Shown: in pieces, positions 7,994 through 17,364 of the stretch
How positions within the stretch are numbered: position 1 is the stretch's first letter
How the letters are laid out: every line of letters starts with the position of its first letter
NCBI GenBank assembly: GCA_030840525.1
Contig: JAVEEI010000137.1
Coordinates: 1-36,303, forward strand
DNA length: 36,303 nucleotides
From: Frankiaceae bacterium
GTDB taxonomy: Bacteria > Actinomycetota > Actinomycetes > JAFAQI01
Direction: 5' to 3'
The notes under the pieces: generated by a model
What the model saw: only the letters and a program-made list of their open reading frames with translations
Database searches by the model: none
Told to the model about the DNA's origin: nothing
Position numbers and translations under genes: made by a program

Positions 7994-8634
7994 GTCCACG
8001 CGGCGACGTGGTAGCCGACGCCGTACGGCGCGGTGAACGTCGGCTCGACCGCGGCGGTGGCGTTGCTGGTAGCCGCGCCGGCGAGGACCTGCCAGGGCGC
8101 GCGGCCGGCGACGAGCAGCTCGTCCGCGAGTGACTGATCGAGGCCGCGCAGCGCGGGCCAGTCCGCCGCCGCGAAAGCCGTACGTACGGTTTGGTCGAAG
8201 GGGGCGGCGCGGTCGTCGACGTACCCCGGCGCTTTGACGTCGTGGCGCGCCGAGCCGTCGCCCATGACGAGCAGCGCGACCCGGTCCGCCGACGCGGCCA
8301 GCTCGGCGCCAAGCGCCGCGCACTCGGCACTGTCGAGCGACGGGTCGACGGCGACGAACGACCGCGGCCGCCCCCGGGTCAACGACGCGCCGATGAGTAC
8401 CGACAGTGGCAGCGGCTCGGGTACGTCGACGCGCACGTCGACCCCCCACGGCGCGAACGACGTCGCGTGCACACCGATGTCGGCACCGACGACATAGAGC
8501 ACGTCGTACGGCGCAAGTGCGGCGACGGCGGCGACGCACGCGGCGCGCAGGTCGTCGAGCTCCGCGGCCGCGCCGGACGCGAGCTCGGGGACGAGCAGCG
8601 GCGGGTGCGGGCAGACCGCGGCGGCGGTCAGCAC
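7984..8634 (-). CDS. Class III extradiol ring-cleavage dioxygenase-like protein
   Basis: A 216-residue protein related to the B subunit of class III extradiol dioxygenases (LigB-like fold). The N-terminal [12 protein letters not shown] and MGDGSARH segments are typical of the small protein that actinobacteria encode between miaB and miaA. A substrate is not known for this family and I do not assign ring-cleavage activity. Start GTG at 8634 overlaps the miaB stop by 7 bp, and the gene overlaps miaA by 10 bp, so all three are probably translated from one message. The longer open frame upstream is the shadow of miaB. Confidence 0.8.
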   Translation of the reverse strand: MLTAAAVCPHPPLLVPELASGAAAELDDLRAACVAAVAALAPYDVLYVVGADIGVHATSFAPWGVDVRVDVPEPLPLSVLIGASLTRGRPRSFVAVDPSLDSAECAALGAELAASADRVALLVMGDGSARHDVKAPGYVDDRAAPFDQTVRTAFAAADWPALRGLDQSLADELLVAGRAPWQVLAGAATSNATAAVEPTFTAPYGVGYHVAAWTWR

Positions 8635-10052
8635 CGGTTGTCGAAGGACGGCATCCCGACGAACACACCCGGCACCGCGGCGGCGGTGCCCTCGTCGACG
8701 CGGAGTGCGCGACGGCGTACCGACAGCACGTCGTCGGCGACGAGGTGGTGCGGCGCGGCGTAGGTGACCCGCGCAGTCACGACGTCGCCCGGCAGCGCGT
8801 CGCAGGGCGCGAGGTGCACCAGCCGGTTGTCGCGCGCCCGGCCGGACAACCGGTGCGTCGCGTCGTCTTTGCGGCCCTCGCCTTCGGCGACGAGGACTTC
8901 GAGTGTCGCCCCGTGCAAAGCCTTGCTCTCGGTCCACGCGATTTCGTCGACGAGTGCGACCAACCGTTGGTAGCGCTCGGCGACGACATCGCCCGGCACC
9001 TGGTCCGGCATATCGGCGGCCGGCGTACCCGGACGCTTGGAGTACTGGAACGTGAACGCACCGGCGAAGCGTGCCGCGCGGACGACGTCGAGGGTCTGCG
9101 CGAAGTCGTTGTCGGTCTCGCCGGGAAAGCCGACGATGATGTCGGTGGTGATCGCCGCGTCCGGCATCGCCGCGCGGACGCGGTCGAGGATGCCGAGGTA
9201 GCGGTCGGCGCGGTACGAGCGGCGCATCGCCTTCAGCACGCGGTCGCTGCCGGACTGCAACGGCATGTGCAGGCTCGGCATGACGTTCGGCGTCTCGGCC
9301 ATCGCGTCGATGACGTCGTCGGTGAAGTCGCGCGGGTGCGGGCTGGTGAACCGCACGCGCTCCAGCCCGTCGACGTCGCCGCACGCACGCAACAGTTGCG
9401 CGAACGCGTCGCGCTGGCCGAACTCGGCGCCGTACGAGTTGACGTTCTGGCCGAGCAAGGTGATCTCGACGACGCCGTCGTCGACGAGCGCCTGCACTTC
9501 GCGCAGGATGTCGCCGGGCCGGCGGTCGCGTTCCTTGCCGCGCAACGACGGCACGATGCAGAACGTGCAGGTGTTGTTGCAGCCGACGCTGATGCTGACC
9601 CAGGCGCGGTACGCCGACTCGCGGCGCGCGGGCAGCGTCGACGGGAACACGTCGAGCGCTTCGAGCAGCTCGACCTGCGACTCCTGCTCGACCCGGGCGC
9701 GCTCGAGCAGCACCGGCAGCGCGCCGACGTTGTGGGTGCCGAACACGACGTCGACCCACGGCGCGCGCTCGACGATGGTGCCGCGGTCCTTCTGCGCGAG
9801 GCAGCCGCCGACCGCGATCTGCATGCCGGGGTGCGCCTTCTTCGCCGGCAGCAGGTGGCCGAGGTTGCCGTACAGCCGGTTGTCCGCGTTCTCGCGCACC
9901 GCGCAGGTGTTGAACACGACGACGTCGGGCGCTTGCGTGTCGTCGGTGGCTTTGACGTAACCCGCCTGTTCGAGCAGTCCGGCGATCCGCTCGGAGTCGT
10001 GCACGTTCATCTGGCACCCGTAGGTGCGGACGTCGTACGTGCGCGGGCTCAC
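8628..10052 (-). CDS. miaB: tRNA-i6A37 methylthiotransferase
   Basis: A 474-residue radical-SAM enzyme that adds a methylthio group to i6A37 of tRNA. The N-terminal UPF0004 domain has its auxiliary cluster cysteines C13 (YGCQM), C50 (NTCAV) and C84 (GGCLA). The radical-SAM motif CNNTCTFC supplies C158, C162 and C165. A C-terminal TRAM-like region runs from about 380 to 440. Start is GTG at 10052, giving the expected [16 protein letters not shown] opening; the site upstream is G-rich (GGGGG) with short spacing. First gene of the miaB-dioxygenase-miaA group. A long imperfect hairpin lies in its upstream region. Confidence 0.95.
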   Translation of the reverse strand: MSPRTYDVRTYGCQMNVHDSERIAGLLEQAGYVKATDDTQAPDVVVFNTCAVRENADNRLYGNLGHLLPAKKAHPGMQIAVGGCLAQKDRGTIVERAPWVDVVFGTHNVGALPVLLERARVEQESQVELLEALDVFPSTLPARRESAYRAWVSISVGCNNTCTFCIVPSLRGKERDRRPGDILREVQALVDDGVVEITLLGQNVNSYGAEFGQRDAFAQLLRACGDVDGLERVRFTSPHPRDFTDDVIDAMAETPNVMPSLHMPLQSGSDRVLKAMRRSYRADRYLGILDRVRAAMPDAAITTDIIVGFPGETDNDFAQTLDVVRAARFAGAFTFQYSKRPGTPAADMPDQVPGDVVAERYQRLVALVDEIAWTESKALHGATLEVLVAEGEGRKDDATHRLSGRARDNRLVHLAPCDALPGDVVTARVTYAAPHHLVADDVLSVRRRALRVDEGTAAAVPGVFVGMPSFDNRC

Positions 10053-10086
10053 GCCCCCAGGCTACGGCCGCCCCACCCCATCTCAC

Positions 10087-10153
10087 CCCGTCGAGTGCGA
10101 CGAAACTCGTGTTCTCAGCGACTGAGAAGACGTGTTTCGTCGCACTCAACGGG
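10087..10153. repeat. 67-nt intergenic hairpin (cruciform-forming)
   Basis: A nearly perfect inverted repeat centred on 10120: outer 5-bp stem, a perfect 14-bp stem (GAGTGCGACGAAAC 10093-10106 with GTTTCGTCGCACTC 10134-10147), 3 bp, then a 7-bp stem (TTCTCAG / CTGAGAA) around a 3-base loop. Only three mismatched pairs interrupt 29 pairs. It lies between two divergent genes, so it is not at a transcript end. It resembles a REP-like or small non-autonomous repeat unit, or a regulatory element. Confidence 0.65.
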
Positions 10154-10154
10154 C

Positions 10155-10177
10155 GTGGCAGGGAGTGGCAGTGGCAG
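10155..10177 (+). repeat. Three GTGGCAG copies before the VOC gene
   Basis: GTGGCAG occurs at 10155, 10165 and 10171, directly before the AGGGTGAGG ribosome-binding site of the VOC gene. It may be chance in G-rich leader DNA or a small direct-repeat binding site. Confidence 0.25.
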
Positions 10178-10187
10178 GGTGAGGCGC

Positions 10188-10571
10188 ATGACACATCGCA
10201 GTCGTCTCACCGCTGTTCTCGTCGACGTACCCGCGTCCGATCACGACACGGCCATCACGTTCTGGTCGGCCGCGCTGGGCAAGCCGGCCAACCGGGTCGA
10301 CAAGTACCCGGAGTACGCATTCCTCGGCCAGGCGACGCCGGGCATCGAGTTCATGGTGCAGGGCACCGGAGACGACGGGCCCCGCATCCACATCGACATC
10401 GAGTCCGACGACGTCGAGGCGGAGGTCGCCCGGCTGACCGCGCTCGGCGCAACCGAGATCGGCCGGCACAACAGCTGGGTCATCCTGCGCGACCCGGTCG
10501 GCACCGTGTTCTGCGTCGTACGGGTCCAGGTGCAGGACGCGTTCGACGCGCACGCGACTACCTGGGACTGA
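10188..10571 (+). CDS. VOC (glyoxalase-like) superfamily protein
   Basis: A 127-residue protein with the paired beta-alpha-beta-beta-beta organisation of the vicinal oxygen chelate fold: one half around LTAVLVDVPASDHDTAITFWSA, the other around RIHIDIESDDVEAEVARL and DPVGTVFCVV. It best resembles the small glyoxalase-like family of actinobacteria with no known substrate. Metal ligands are not obvious. The start ATG at 10188 follows an AGGGTGAGG site; upstream is a 67-nt hairpin. Its 3' end overlaps the convergent Asp-box gene by 14 bp. Enzyme or binding protein cannot be told apart here. Confidence 0.8.
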   Translation: MTHRSRLTAVLVDVPASDHDTAITFWSAALGKPANRVDKYPEYAFLGQATPGIEFMVQGTGDDGPRIHIDIESDDVEAEVARLTALGATEIGRHNSWVILRDPVGTVFCVVRVQVQDAFDAHATTWD

Positions 10572-13476
10572 GCGACCGCCGGCGCCGGCGGCGTACGGCG
10601 GCCAGGCCGGCACCGACGAGCCCGAGCGCGCTCAGCGGCACCCACCGCGACAGGCCGGTGTCGGACAGCCGGCCGCCACCGCTCGCCGGCTTCTTCGCGC
10701 CGCCCGACGTGCTCGTCACCGCGGTCGAGCCGTACGTCAGCTCCCACGCGCCACGACCGTAGAGCGCGACGAGCAGGTGCTTGCCGCTCGGGTCGACGTA
10801 GAGGTCGTGCGCGCCGACACCGAACGGCAGCCCGGCGCCGAGCCGCGTCCACTTGCCGTCGCCGATCGCGTCCGCGAACACGCCGACCTCGGTCGCGACG
10901 ATCAGCTGGTTGCCGCGCACGACCAGGCCGCGGGCCTCGGTCCGCGGCAGGTTGCCGGTGATGTCGGTGAAGTGGTCGCCCGCGTCGTGGCTCACGAGCA
11001 CCTTCGCCGACCCGGTCGTCGCGGTCGAGAACTCGAACGGGTTCTGCTGGCCGACCGCGACGTAGATCGTCTTGACGTTCTTCGGGTCGATGACGATCGA
11101 GGTGACCCAGCCCTTCGGCAGGCCGATGCTCTTCGCCAGCCGCCAGCAGTCCGTCGACGCCTTCGCCGCGGTGCACCCGGGCTTCACGTTGGTCGCGATC
11201 TTCGACAGCAGCAGCGACGGGTTGGTGAACGCGCCGCGGCAGGCGCCGCAGACCGCGTCGTAGATGTTCGCGCCGCGCACGGCGAGCGCGGTCGCGGACC
11301 AGGGGTAGTTCTTGCCCGTCGCCGGGCTCTTGTTGGGGCTGGTGCCCGCGTCGTAGGACTGGGTCCAGTCGGACTTGACGATCGTGCCGGTCGCGACGGT
11401 GTCGTAGAGCACCTGCGTGTTGGTGCCCTTCGTCGTCTCCCAGACCGTCTCCGCCGCGGCGACGAGGTGGTTGGGGTCGGTCGGGTCGATCGCGACCGGC
11501 GAGGTGAAGTTCGCACCGCTGATGTTGGTGTCGCCGACCGCGCCCGGCGGGATCGCGGTGATCGTCTTCCCGTGGTCGGCCGTGTAGTAGATGATGTCGT
11601 TCGGCGTCGTGCAGTACCAGACGTCGGGGTTCGGCGTCGGCAGCACGTAGACGCCGTCACCGCCGCAGACCTCGATGCCGTGCGTCGACCCCTTCGGCAC
11701 GAAGATCGAGCCGTTGTCCTGCAGCGCGGCGATGATCTCGCCGTCCGGCTTGAGCGCGACGTGGTACGGCTCGGTGGTCGAGATGTCGTTGACCGCGCTC
11801 CAGTTCTTGTTGTCGAAGCCGACCTGCGTCGGGTCGATGGACTGCGTCAGCGTGTGGCTGTCCTGCTTGAAGAAACCGCCGTCGTTGCCGGTGTAGAGCC
11901 GAGTGCCGTCGGCGGTCGCGACCGCGATGCCGGCGTGCTGGTCCGGGTGCGTCGACATGCCGCCGACGATCGGCGCCTGGTCCGGGCACGACACGCCGTA
12001 CGTCGGCGGGACGTTCTGGTAGTAGAGCAGGAAGCCGCAGAGGTCGGCGTACCGCTCGACGGTCGTCATGTGCGCCGGCAGCTGGTCGTCGCCGGAGGTG
12101 GCCGGTAGCGACTGGAAGACCTCTTCGAGACCGAGGTAGACCTGGTCGGCGACCTTCGGGTCGGTCGCGACCCACAGGTTGTAGAAGCCTTGCACGCCGA
12201 TGCCGTAACCGAGCGCGCCGAGGCCGGCGAGCAGGCTGTTCTCGCTCGTCTCCATCGTCTGCGGGTTGGCCTTCATCTTCCAGGTCGCGCCGTCGTCGTT
12301 GGAGCGGTAGAGGCCGTTGAACGTCGTACCGGTCTTGTTGAGGTTGCCGGCCGGGGTCGCGGCGACGACGTCGAGGCTGGCCGGCTCCTTGCCGGCGGCG
12401 AGCCCGGCGTCGCTGACGGCGGCCCACAGCACCGACGTGTGCCCGGCGACCGTTTCGTAGGCGAGCCGGATCCGGCCGATCGGGTCGCTCGACCCGGTCG
12501 GGCTGCTGCCGAGGCCGGTCGCGGCGAGCTTGGTGAACGACGTACCGCCGTTGGTGGACCGGTAGATGCCGTTGCCGGGCGACGCGACCGCGCCGCTCGG
12601 CAGCTTGTACTTGCCGAGCGGGAAGCCGACCGCGACGCTGATCTCGTTGGCGTCGTCGGGCTTGACCGCGATGTCGCTGACCCAGTTGGCGAGGAAGCCG
12701 GCGCTGCCGGTCGGCAGCGGTACGGCGACAAAACCGTTGGCCGGGTGGGTCTTGTCGAGCCGGAACAGGCCGCGGTTGGAGCCGTAGAAGACCGCGGTCC
12801 TGGTCGCGACGAGGGCGTTGCTGCCGTAGCCCTGCGTCGCCTGCTTCGGCCGGGTCCAGTGCTTGCCGAGGTCGTGCGTGACGTAGACGCCGGTGCCGTT
12901 CACGTCGCCGGACAAGGTGAGGTAGCTGATGCCGGTGCCGGCGTAGATCGTGTTGGGGTCGGTGGGGTCGACCGCGATCGCGCCGATGCCCTGCCGCGGC
13001 AGCTTGCCGTCGGTGATGTTGGTCCAGTGGGTGCCGGCGTCGGTGCTGCGCCACAGGCCGCCCATGTTGCCGATGTAGACGACGTCGGGGTTGTTGGGCG
13101 CGGTCGTCACGACGGCGCCCATGCCCGTCACCCGGCCGAAACGCTCGCCGGACTGGGAGAACCCGGCCGGCATGTCGATGCCGAACGGGCCGCGCGACTG
13201 CCAGTGCAGCTTGCCCGCGGTCACCGGGAGGGCCTGCGCCTCGGCGGTGTACTTGAGGAAGTCGCCGACGTTGTTGTTGGCGTTGTCGGCGGCGTTGACG
13301 TTGAGCAGGTTGGGCGCGTCGTCGTTCTCGCCCGGGTTGGTCGCGGCGGCGAAGACGTGCCGGACGCCGGCGAGCGGGGCGGCGGGGGCCGCGGGGATCG
13401 CGAGCGCGGACAGCCCGGCGAGAGCCGCGACGACGGGAACGAGCCCGGCGATGAGTGTGCGTGTCCTGGTGGCCAT
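10558..13476 (-). CDS. Secreted Asp-box (BNR/sortilin-like) beta-propeller with sortase-like tail
   Basis: A 972-residue exported protein. A signal peptide (basic ATRTRT, hydrophobic core, AAPAAP cleavage region) spans about 1-32. The body carries many Asp-box repeats of the S-x-D-x-G-x-x-W type, for example LWRSTDAGTHW, VYVTHDLGKHW, IYRSTNGGTSF, LYRSNDDGATW and VLVSHDAGDHF, each followed by VDPTDPNTIYAG-like strands; this is the architecture of sortilin/VPS10-like and glycosidase propellers. The C-terminus ends with LSDTG, a hydrophobic helix and an arginine cluster, which resembles an LPXTG-type cell-wall sorting signal. No sialidase FRIP motif or catalytic residue can be assigned. Start ATG at 13476 was chosen for the GAGGA site and the signal peptide; an upstream in-frame start at 13575 would bury the signal. 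Probably a surface binding protein or hydrolase. Confidence 0.85.
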   Translation of the reverse strand: MATRTRTLIAGLVPVVAALAGLSALAIPAAPAAPLAGVRHVFAAATNPGENDDAPNLLNVNAADNANNNVGDFLKYTAEAQALPVTAGKLHWQSRGPFGIDMPAGFSQSGERFGRVTGMGAVVTTAPNNPDVVYIGNMGGLWRSTDAGTHWTNITDGKLPRQGIGAIAVDPTDPNTIYAGTGISYLTLSGDVNGTGVYVTHDLGKHWTRPKQATQGYGSNALVATRTAVFYGSNRGLFRLDKTHPANGFVAVPLPTGSAGFLANWVSDIAVKPDDANEISVAVGFPLGKYKLPSGAVASPGNGIYRSTNGGTSFTKLAATGLGSSPTGSSDPIGRIRLAYETVAGHTSVLWAAVSDAGLAAGKEPASLDVVAATPAGNLNKTGTTFNGLYRSNDDGATWKMKANPQTMETSENSLLAGLGALGYGIGVQGFYNLWVATDPKVADQVYLGLEEVFQSLPATSGDDQLPAHMTTVERYADLCGFLLYYQNVPPTYGVSCPDQAPIVGGMSTHPDQHAGIAVATADGTRLYTGNDGGFFKQDSHTLTQSIDPTQVGFDNKNWSAVNDISTTEPYHVALKPDGEIIAALQDNGSIFVPKGSTHGIEVCGGDGVYVLPTPNPDVWYCTTPNDIIYYTADHGKTITAIPPGAVGDTNISGANFTSPVAIDPTDPNHLVAAAETVWETTKGTNTQVLYDTVATGTIVKSDWTQSYDAGTSPNKSPATGKNYPWSATALAVRGANIYDAVCGACRGAFTNPSLLLSKIATNVKPGCTAAKASTDCWRLAKSIGLPKGWVTSIVIDPKNVKTIYVAVGQQNPFEFSTATTGSAKVLVSHDAGDHFTDITGNLPRTEARGLVVRGNQLIVATEVGVFADAIGDGKWTRLGAGLPFGVGAHDLYVDPSGKHLLVALYGRGAWELTYGSTAVTSTSGGAKKPASGGGRLSDTGLSRWVPLSALGLVGAGLAAVRRRRRRSLSPR

Positions 13477-13591
13477 GACCGTCCTCGTCCCGCTTGCTGA
13501 TTCGTCGTGTTTGCCCGGAATCGTAGCGCCGAACATGACGAGACGTAGGTAACCGTCAGGCGTCGGCCACTTCATTCGACATCATGGGGAG

Positions 13592-14608
13592 ATGCGGAGA
13601 GTCCTGCCTGCCCTCGCCGCCGGGTTCGCCATCTTGCTGCCGCCGGCCGCCGTTCCGTCGCCGGCCGCCGCGGCCACCAGCCCGACGTTCGACTCCGTCT
13701 CGTGGAAGTACTCCGCGCTGACGATCAGTGGCCTCGCGATGGTCGCCCAGACGGGGACGGTCCACGTGACCGACCCGGGGGTCCCGCCCGGTTCCGACCC
13801 GAACGCCTGCCGGTGGTACTTCCACCTGACCTCGACCGGCGGCAGCGGGACGGTCAGGCGCTACACCACCGGGGCGAAGCTGACCAGCGGCACGGTGAAC
13901 GACGGGACGTGGACGATGACGTTCTACCTGTCGTCGACAGCGGACGGCACCTGGCACCTGACCGGTGCCGAAACGTGCTCGGCCGGACCGTCGACGACGT
14001 ACGCCGTCAGCGGCGGCGCGGCCTTCACCGTCGTCGGGCACCACCAGCCACGGGTGAGCTGGGGCGTCGTACCGACTCCGGTCCGGGTGGCCAGTCCGCG
14101 CTGGTCGCTCAAGGGACGGGTGTACGACGCGGACACCGGCGCGGGGATGCCCGGCGTCACGGTCGGACAGGCCACGAGTGACACCAGCTGCCTGTACCAG
14201 CAGCAGGGCGAAGGCCCCGGCGCCTCGCTCTCGCTGCGCACGGTGACCAACGCGAACGGCTACTACGCCTTGCCGGCCCGTGCTCTCCTACCTTCCGTCG
14301 GTGTCCGCGGCGCCGACCGTGGCACGCGTGTCGGCCGGGTCGACGGACGCCGTCGACGGGCACGTCCTCGGCGGCCGGTCCGGCTGTCCGGTCGCCCTGC
14401 AACGACTCCGCGGATCGACCACGTGGCGGACGGTGTCGACGGCGAAGCTGCGCACGAGCCTGCGTTTCACGCTGGTCGCGCAGCCGCCGGCGGCAGGTCG
14501 TTACTACTACCGCGCGTACTACCCGCAGTGCACCGAGGCGCACCAGGTCGTCGCGTCGTCGAAGCCGTTCACGGTCACCGCGACCTGACCGCTGTCAGCC
14601 GTCGGTGA
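13592..14608 (+). CDS. Secreted CarboxypepD_reg/Ig-like protein, apparently frameshifted
   Basis: The uninterrupted frame gives 338 residues. Residues 1-28 are a signal peptide (MRRVLPALAAGFAILLPPAA...). A beta-rich domain of about 130 residues follows, then a carboxypeptidase-regulatory-like fold (SLKGRVYDADTGAGMPGVTV ... TVTNANGYYALP, about 170-228). After about residue 230 the frame becomes an arginine-rich, unnatural sequence. The sensible continuation lies one base ahead, from 14280 to 14588. One extra C in the run at 14277-14279 would explain it. With the repaired frame the gene ends six bases before the convergent stop at 14595; the unrepaired frame overlaps that gene. It is therefore probably a pseudogene, a phase-variable gene or a sequencing error. 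It is divergent from the Asp-box gene across a 115-bp region, so the two surface proteins may be co-regulated. Confidence 0.6.
   Translation: MRRVLPALAAGFAILLPPAAVPSPAAAATSPTFDSVSWKYSALTISGLAMVAQTGTVHVTDPGVPPGSDPNACRWYFHLTSTGGSGTVRRYTTGAKLTSGTVNDGTWTMTFYLSSTADGTWHLTGAETCSAGPSTTYAVSGGAAFTVVGHHQPRVSWGVVPTPVRVASPRWSLKGRVYDADTGAGMPGVTVGQATSDTSCLYQQQGEGPGASLSLRTVTNANGYYALPARALLPSVGVRGADRGTRVGRVDGRRRRARPRRPVRLSGRPATTPRIDHVADGVDGEAAHEPAFHAGRAAAGGRSLLLPRVLPAVHRGAPGRRVVEAVHGHRDLTAVSRR
14280..14588 (+). pseudogene. Displaced C-terminal domain of the frameshifted secreted protein
   Basis: In the +1 frame the sequence reads VLSYLPSVSAAPTVARVSAG ... RYYYRAYYPQCTEAHQVVASSKPFTVTAT and stops at 14588. It has strong G/C bias at third positions and the strand pattern of a bacterial Ig-like domain (LRFTLVAQPPAAGRYYYRAYY). 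It lacks a start codon of its own with a ribosome-binding site. It is best read as the real C-terminus of the upstream gene. Confidence 0.65.
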
Positions 14609-15293
14609 CGTCGCCTTCAGCGAGCGCGCCGAAGATGCTGAACCGGTCGACGTACGGCGCGGGATCGCCGTCCCAGTCGTAGGCCGCGACCTGCGCGCGG
14701 CTGCGCCGGCCGGCCAGCGCACGGAAGAACTCGAACTCGCTCGCGCGCACCTTGGCTTGGGGCTCGCCGATGCCCGCGACGAACGCGAAGTCGGTGTCGG
14801 TCGCCTCGATCGCGAGCGGCGGGATGCCGGCGTGCTTGAGCCCGCGGCCGCAGCCGAACGCGTAGAGGCTGGTGCAGAAGCGAAGCTCCTCGGCGGTCAG
14901 CGCGGGCGGGGCGCCGAGCGCGCCGCGGATGTCTTGCTCGTGGGTGAGCGCGTCGACGGCGAGGTTCGGCGGCACCAGGTCGGCGCGCGCGCCGTCGCAC
15001 ATGGTCGGCACGTTGGGCGCCCACTCGGCGAGCAGCTCCGCGATGTCGCGGTCCTTGCGCTCGGCGACCTGCGTCGCGGTCTGGTCGTCGGTGGGGACGC
15101 CGGCGATCCGGCCGGCTAGTGCGTCCGTGGGGATCGCGGCGAGATGCGCGAGTACGTCGTGCACGGTCCATCCCGGCGTACCGGGGACCGGCTTGTCGGC
15201 CTCGTCTTTCGAGAGGTCGCGGACGAACTCGGCGAGCCGCTCGTGTGCGGCTTGGTAGTGGCGGGCGATGTCGTCGCCGGTGGGTTTCGTCAC
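14595..15293 (-). CDS. Mycothiol-dependent maleylpyruvate isomerase-family protein
   Basis: A 232-residue DinB-like four-helix protein of the actinobacterial maleylpyruvate-isomerase family (TIGR03083-like). The opening [27 protein letters not shown], the [13 protein letters not shown] segment with its metal-site histidine, and [13 protein letters not shown] with a second acidic-x3-His pair fit the family; the acidic residue is D where Glu is more usual. Members use mycothiol as thiol cofactor or act in S-transfer, but the substrate here is unknown. Start GTG at 15293 overlaps the rny stop in GTGA, which rules out the longer upstream frame. It is convergent with the frameshifted secreted gene. 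Confidence 0.82.
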   Translation of the reverse strand: MTKPTGDDIARHYQAAHERLAEFVRDLSKDEADKPVPGTPGWTVHDVLAHLAAIPTDALAGRIAGVPTDDQTATQVAERKDRDIAELLAEWAPNVPTMCDGARADLVPPNLAVDALTHEQDIRGALGAPPALTAEELRFCTSLYAFGCGRGLKHAGIPPLAIEATDTDFAFVAGIGEPQAKVRASEFEFFRALAGRRSRAQVAAYDWDGDPAPYVDRFSIFGALAEGDVTDG

Positions 15294-17020
15294 TTCGCGT
15301 ACTCCGTTGCTCGCGACTCTCGTACGACGGTGATCCTGATCTGGCCGGGGTAGGTGAGCTCTTCTTCGATCTGCTTCGCGACGTCGCGGGCGATGACCTG
15401 CGCGCCGATGTCGTCGACGTCGTCCGGCTTGACCATGACCCGGATCTCGCGGCCAGCCTGCATCGCGAAGACCTTCTCGACGCCGGGCTTCTCGCTGGCG
15501 ATCTCCTCGATGCGTTCGAGCCGCTTGACGTAGTGCTCGAGTGACTCGCGCCGCGCGCCCGGACGGCCGCCGCTGATGCTGTCGGCGGCCTGGGTGAGGA
15601 CCGCTTCGACGGTACGGACCTCGACCTCGTTGTGGTGTGCCTCGATCGCGTGCACGACGTCTTCGTGCTCGCCGTACTTGCGGGCGATCTCGGCGCCGAT
15701 GATGGCGTGGCTGCCCTCGACTTCGTGGGTGAGCGCCTTGCCGACGTCGTGCAGGACGGTGCAGCGCTTCATCAGTACCGGGTCGAGCCGCAGCTCGCTG
15801 GCCATCATGCCGGCGATGTGCGCCGACTCGACGAGGTGCTTGAGGACGTTCTGCCCGTACGACGTGCGGTAGCGGAGCTGGCCGAGCAGGGCGATCAGCT
15901 CGGGGTGCATGTCGGTGAGGCCGACCTCGACGAGTGCGTCCTCGCCGGCGCGGACGCAGAGCTGCTCTACCTCTTGCTTGCTGCGCTCGTAGATCTCCTC
16001 GATCCGGTGCGGGTGGATGCGGCCGTCGAGGACGAGCTTCTCCAGCGTGAGCCGGCCGACCTCTCGTCTGACGGGGTCGAAGCAGCTGAGCAACACGGCT
16101 TCGGGGGTGTCGTCGATGATGAGGTTGACGCCGGTGGTGCTTTCGAAGGCGCGGATGTTGCGGCCTTCGCGGCCGATGATCCGGCCCTTCATGTCGTCGC
16201 TCGGAAGGTGCAGGACGCTGACGACGGACTCGGCGGTCTGCTCGGACGCGACCCGCTGGATTGCGAGGGTGACGATCTTGCGGGCTCTGTTGTCGCCTTC
16301 TTCCTTCGCCTCGTGCTCGATGTCGCGGACGATGAGCGCGGCTTCCCGTTTGGCCTGCGTCTCGATGGTCTTGACGAGCTCGGCCTTGGCGTCCTGCGCG
16401 GTCAGGCCGGCGACGCGCTCGAGCTCGCGGGCCCGGTCGGCCTCGGCGGTCTCGAGCGCGGCGACCCTGTCGTCGATGGCCCGCTCGTGCTCGGCCAGGT
16501 CGCGGTCGCGGGCCTCGACCCGGCGCTGCTCGGCGTCGAGTCGCTCCTCGCGCTCGACGAGTCTCTGCTCGCGCCGCTCGAGGTCGGACTTGAGCTCGTT
16601 CATCTCGTCTTTGAGGGTCCGAGCCTCGGCCTTGAGCGCGCCCACCTCGGCCTCGGCAGCCTTGCGGGCCTCGAGTACCGCCTTGCCCGCCTCCTGCTCC
16701 GCCGCCCGGCGAATCTCGGCGGCCGCGGCTTCGGCGTGCTGGCGTACGTCGGCCGCGGCGCGCTCGGCCTGGCGGCGCAGCTCGGCGAGGTCGGCGGTAT
16801 CGGTCGCGCTCTCGCCGCCCGCTGGTCGTCCGGGCTCGGCGACGCCGGCGCTGGTCGCGCCCGTGGGGTTGGTGGCGCTTGCGGGGCTCGTGGCGCTCGT
16901 GGGACCCGGGGGGCTCGTGGTGCTCGGCGCGTTGAGCCGGGCAAGGACGCGGAGTAACAGGACGACGAGGGCGACGACGAGGACTCCGACGACGACCAGG
17001 GCCGCGACGATGGCAGCCAT
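15290..17020 (-). CDS. rny: Ribonuclease Y
   Basis: A 576-residue membrane-anchored endoribonuclease that initiates mRNA decay. One N-terminal transmembrane helix (about 3-25) is followed by a Pro/Thr/Ser-Ala-rich linker (about 31-65, repeated TSP/TNPTGAT units), a long charged coiled coil (about 75-260), a KH domain ([15 protein letters not shown]) and an HD domain with HDVGKA, ending in the family's C-terminal domain ([26 protein letters not shown]). All family landmarks are present; the low-complexity linker is longer than in Bacillus RNase Y. Start ATG at 17020 has a near-perfect AAGAGGAGGT site. It overlaps the mycothiol-dependent gene by GTGA. A leader of 344 bp separates it from recX. 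Confidence 0.95.
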   Translation of the reverse strand: MAAIVAALVVVGVLVVALVVLLLRVLARLNAPSTTSPPGPTSATSPASATNPTGATSAGVAEPGRPAGGESATDTADLAELRRQAERAAADVRQHAEAAAAEIRRAAEQEAGKAVLEARKAAEAEVGALKAEARTLKDEMNELKSDLERREQRLVEREERLDAEQRRVEARDRDLAEHERAIDDRVAALETAEADRARELERVAGLTAQDAKAELVKTIETQAKREAALIVRDIEHEAKEEGDNRARKIVTLAIQRVASEQTAESVVSVLHLPSDDMKGRIIGREGRNIRAFESTTGVNLIIDDTPEAVLLSCFDPVRREVGRLTLEKLVLDGRIHPHRIEEIYERSKQEVEQLCVRAGEDALVEVGLTDMHPELIALLGQLRYRTSYGQNVLKHLVESAHIAGMMASELRLDPVLMKRCTVLHDVGKALTHEVEGSHAIIGAEIARKYGEHEDVVHAIEAHHNEVEVRTVEAVLTQAADSISGGRPGARRESLEHYVKRLERIEEIASEKPGVEKVFAMQAGREIRVMVKPDDVDDIGAQVIARDVAKQIEEELTYPGQIRITVVRESRATEYAK

Positions 17021-17364
17021 GCCGCACCTCCTCTTGGTGCGCGCAGGCGCGCCCGGCTGGCGGGTACGTCTGCTGACGCGGCAAGGAGGCCGTCAATGCC
17101 GCCGCGGTGTCAGGCCGCGACGATCGTCGTGCGATCACGAATCCGGAGCTGATCTCCAACTCCGGCGATGGCTTCGGTGGTGCGCTTTCGGGTGTCGGAT
17201 GGTGCTGGGTCGGGGTCGCGCTATGAAAGGTCCGGTGACGCGGAGACGACACGGACGGGGCTCCTTCGTAACGAAAGGCTAACTCCGGGCGCCCAAGATC
17301 AGCAACCGCGCCCGCCGCCCCGCTTGGGCCCCAGCCTCGCCCTCGTCCCTGCCCCAGCCGCTGT
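17021..17364 (-). other. rny upstream region (344 bp without a gene)
   Basis: No credible gene is seen here. On the minus strand it holds a GC hairpin (CGGGCGC / GCGCCCG, 17286-17292 with 17308-17314) that may end recX transcription. It also has a possible promoter TTGCTG-N18-TAGCCT, a perfect 12-bp palindrome CGACGATCGTCG at 17118-17129, and a hairpin CCGGAG / CTCCGG (17143-17148 with 17160-17165). These suggest that rny has its own promoter and a structured leader. The promoter call is weak. Confidence 0.4.

Noticed and set aside
6016-8193. Repeated 14-mer CGTACGTACGGTTT in dapF and the dioxygenase-like gene
   Set aside because: In both places it encodes a TVRT tetrapeptide in coding DNA; coincidence of protein sequence is the simpler reading.
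7984-10194. A 736-codon minus frame as one fused protein
   Set aside because: Only its last 216 codons make a natural protein; the rest is the out-of-frame shadow of miaB.
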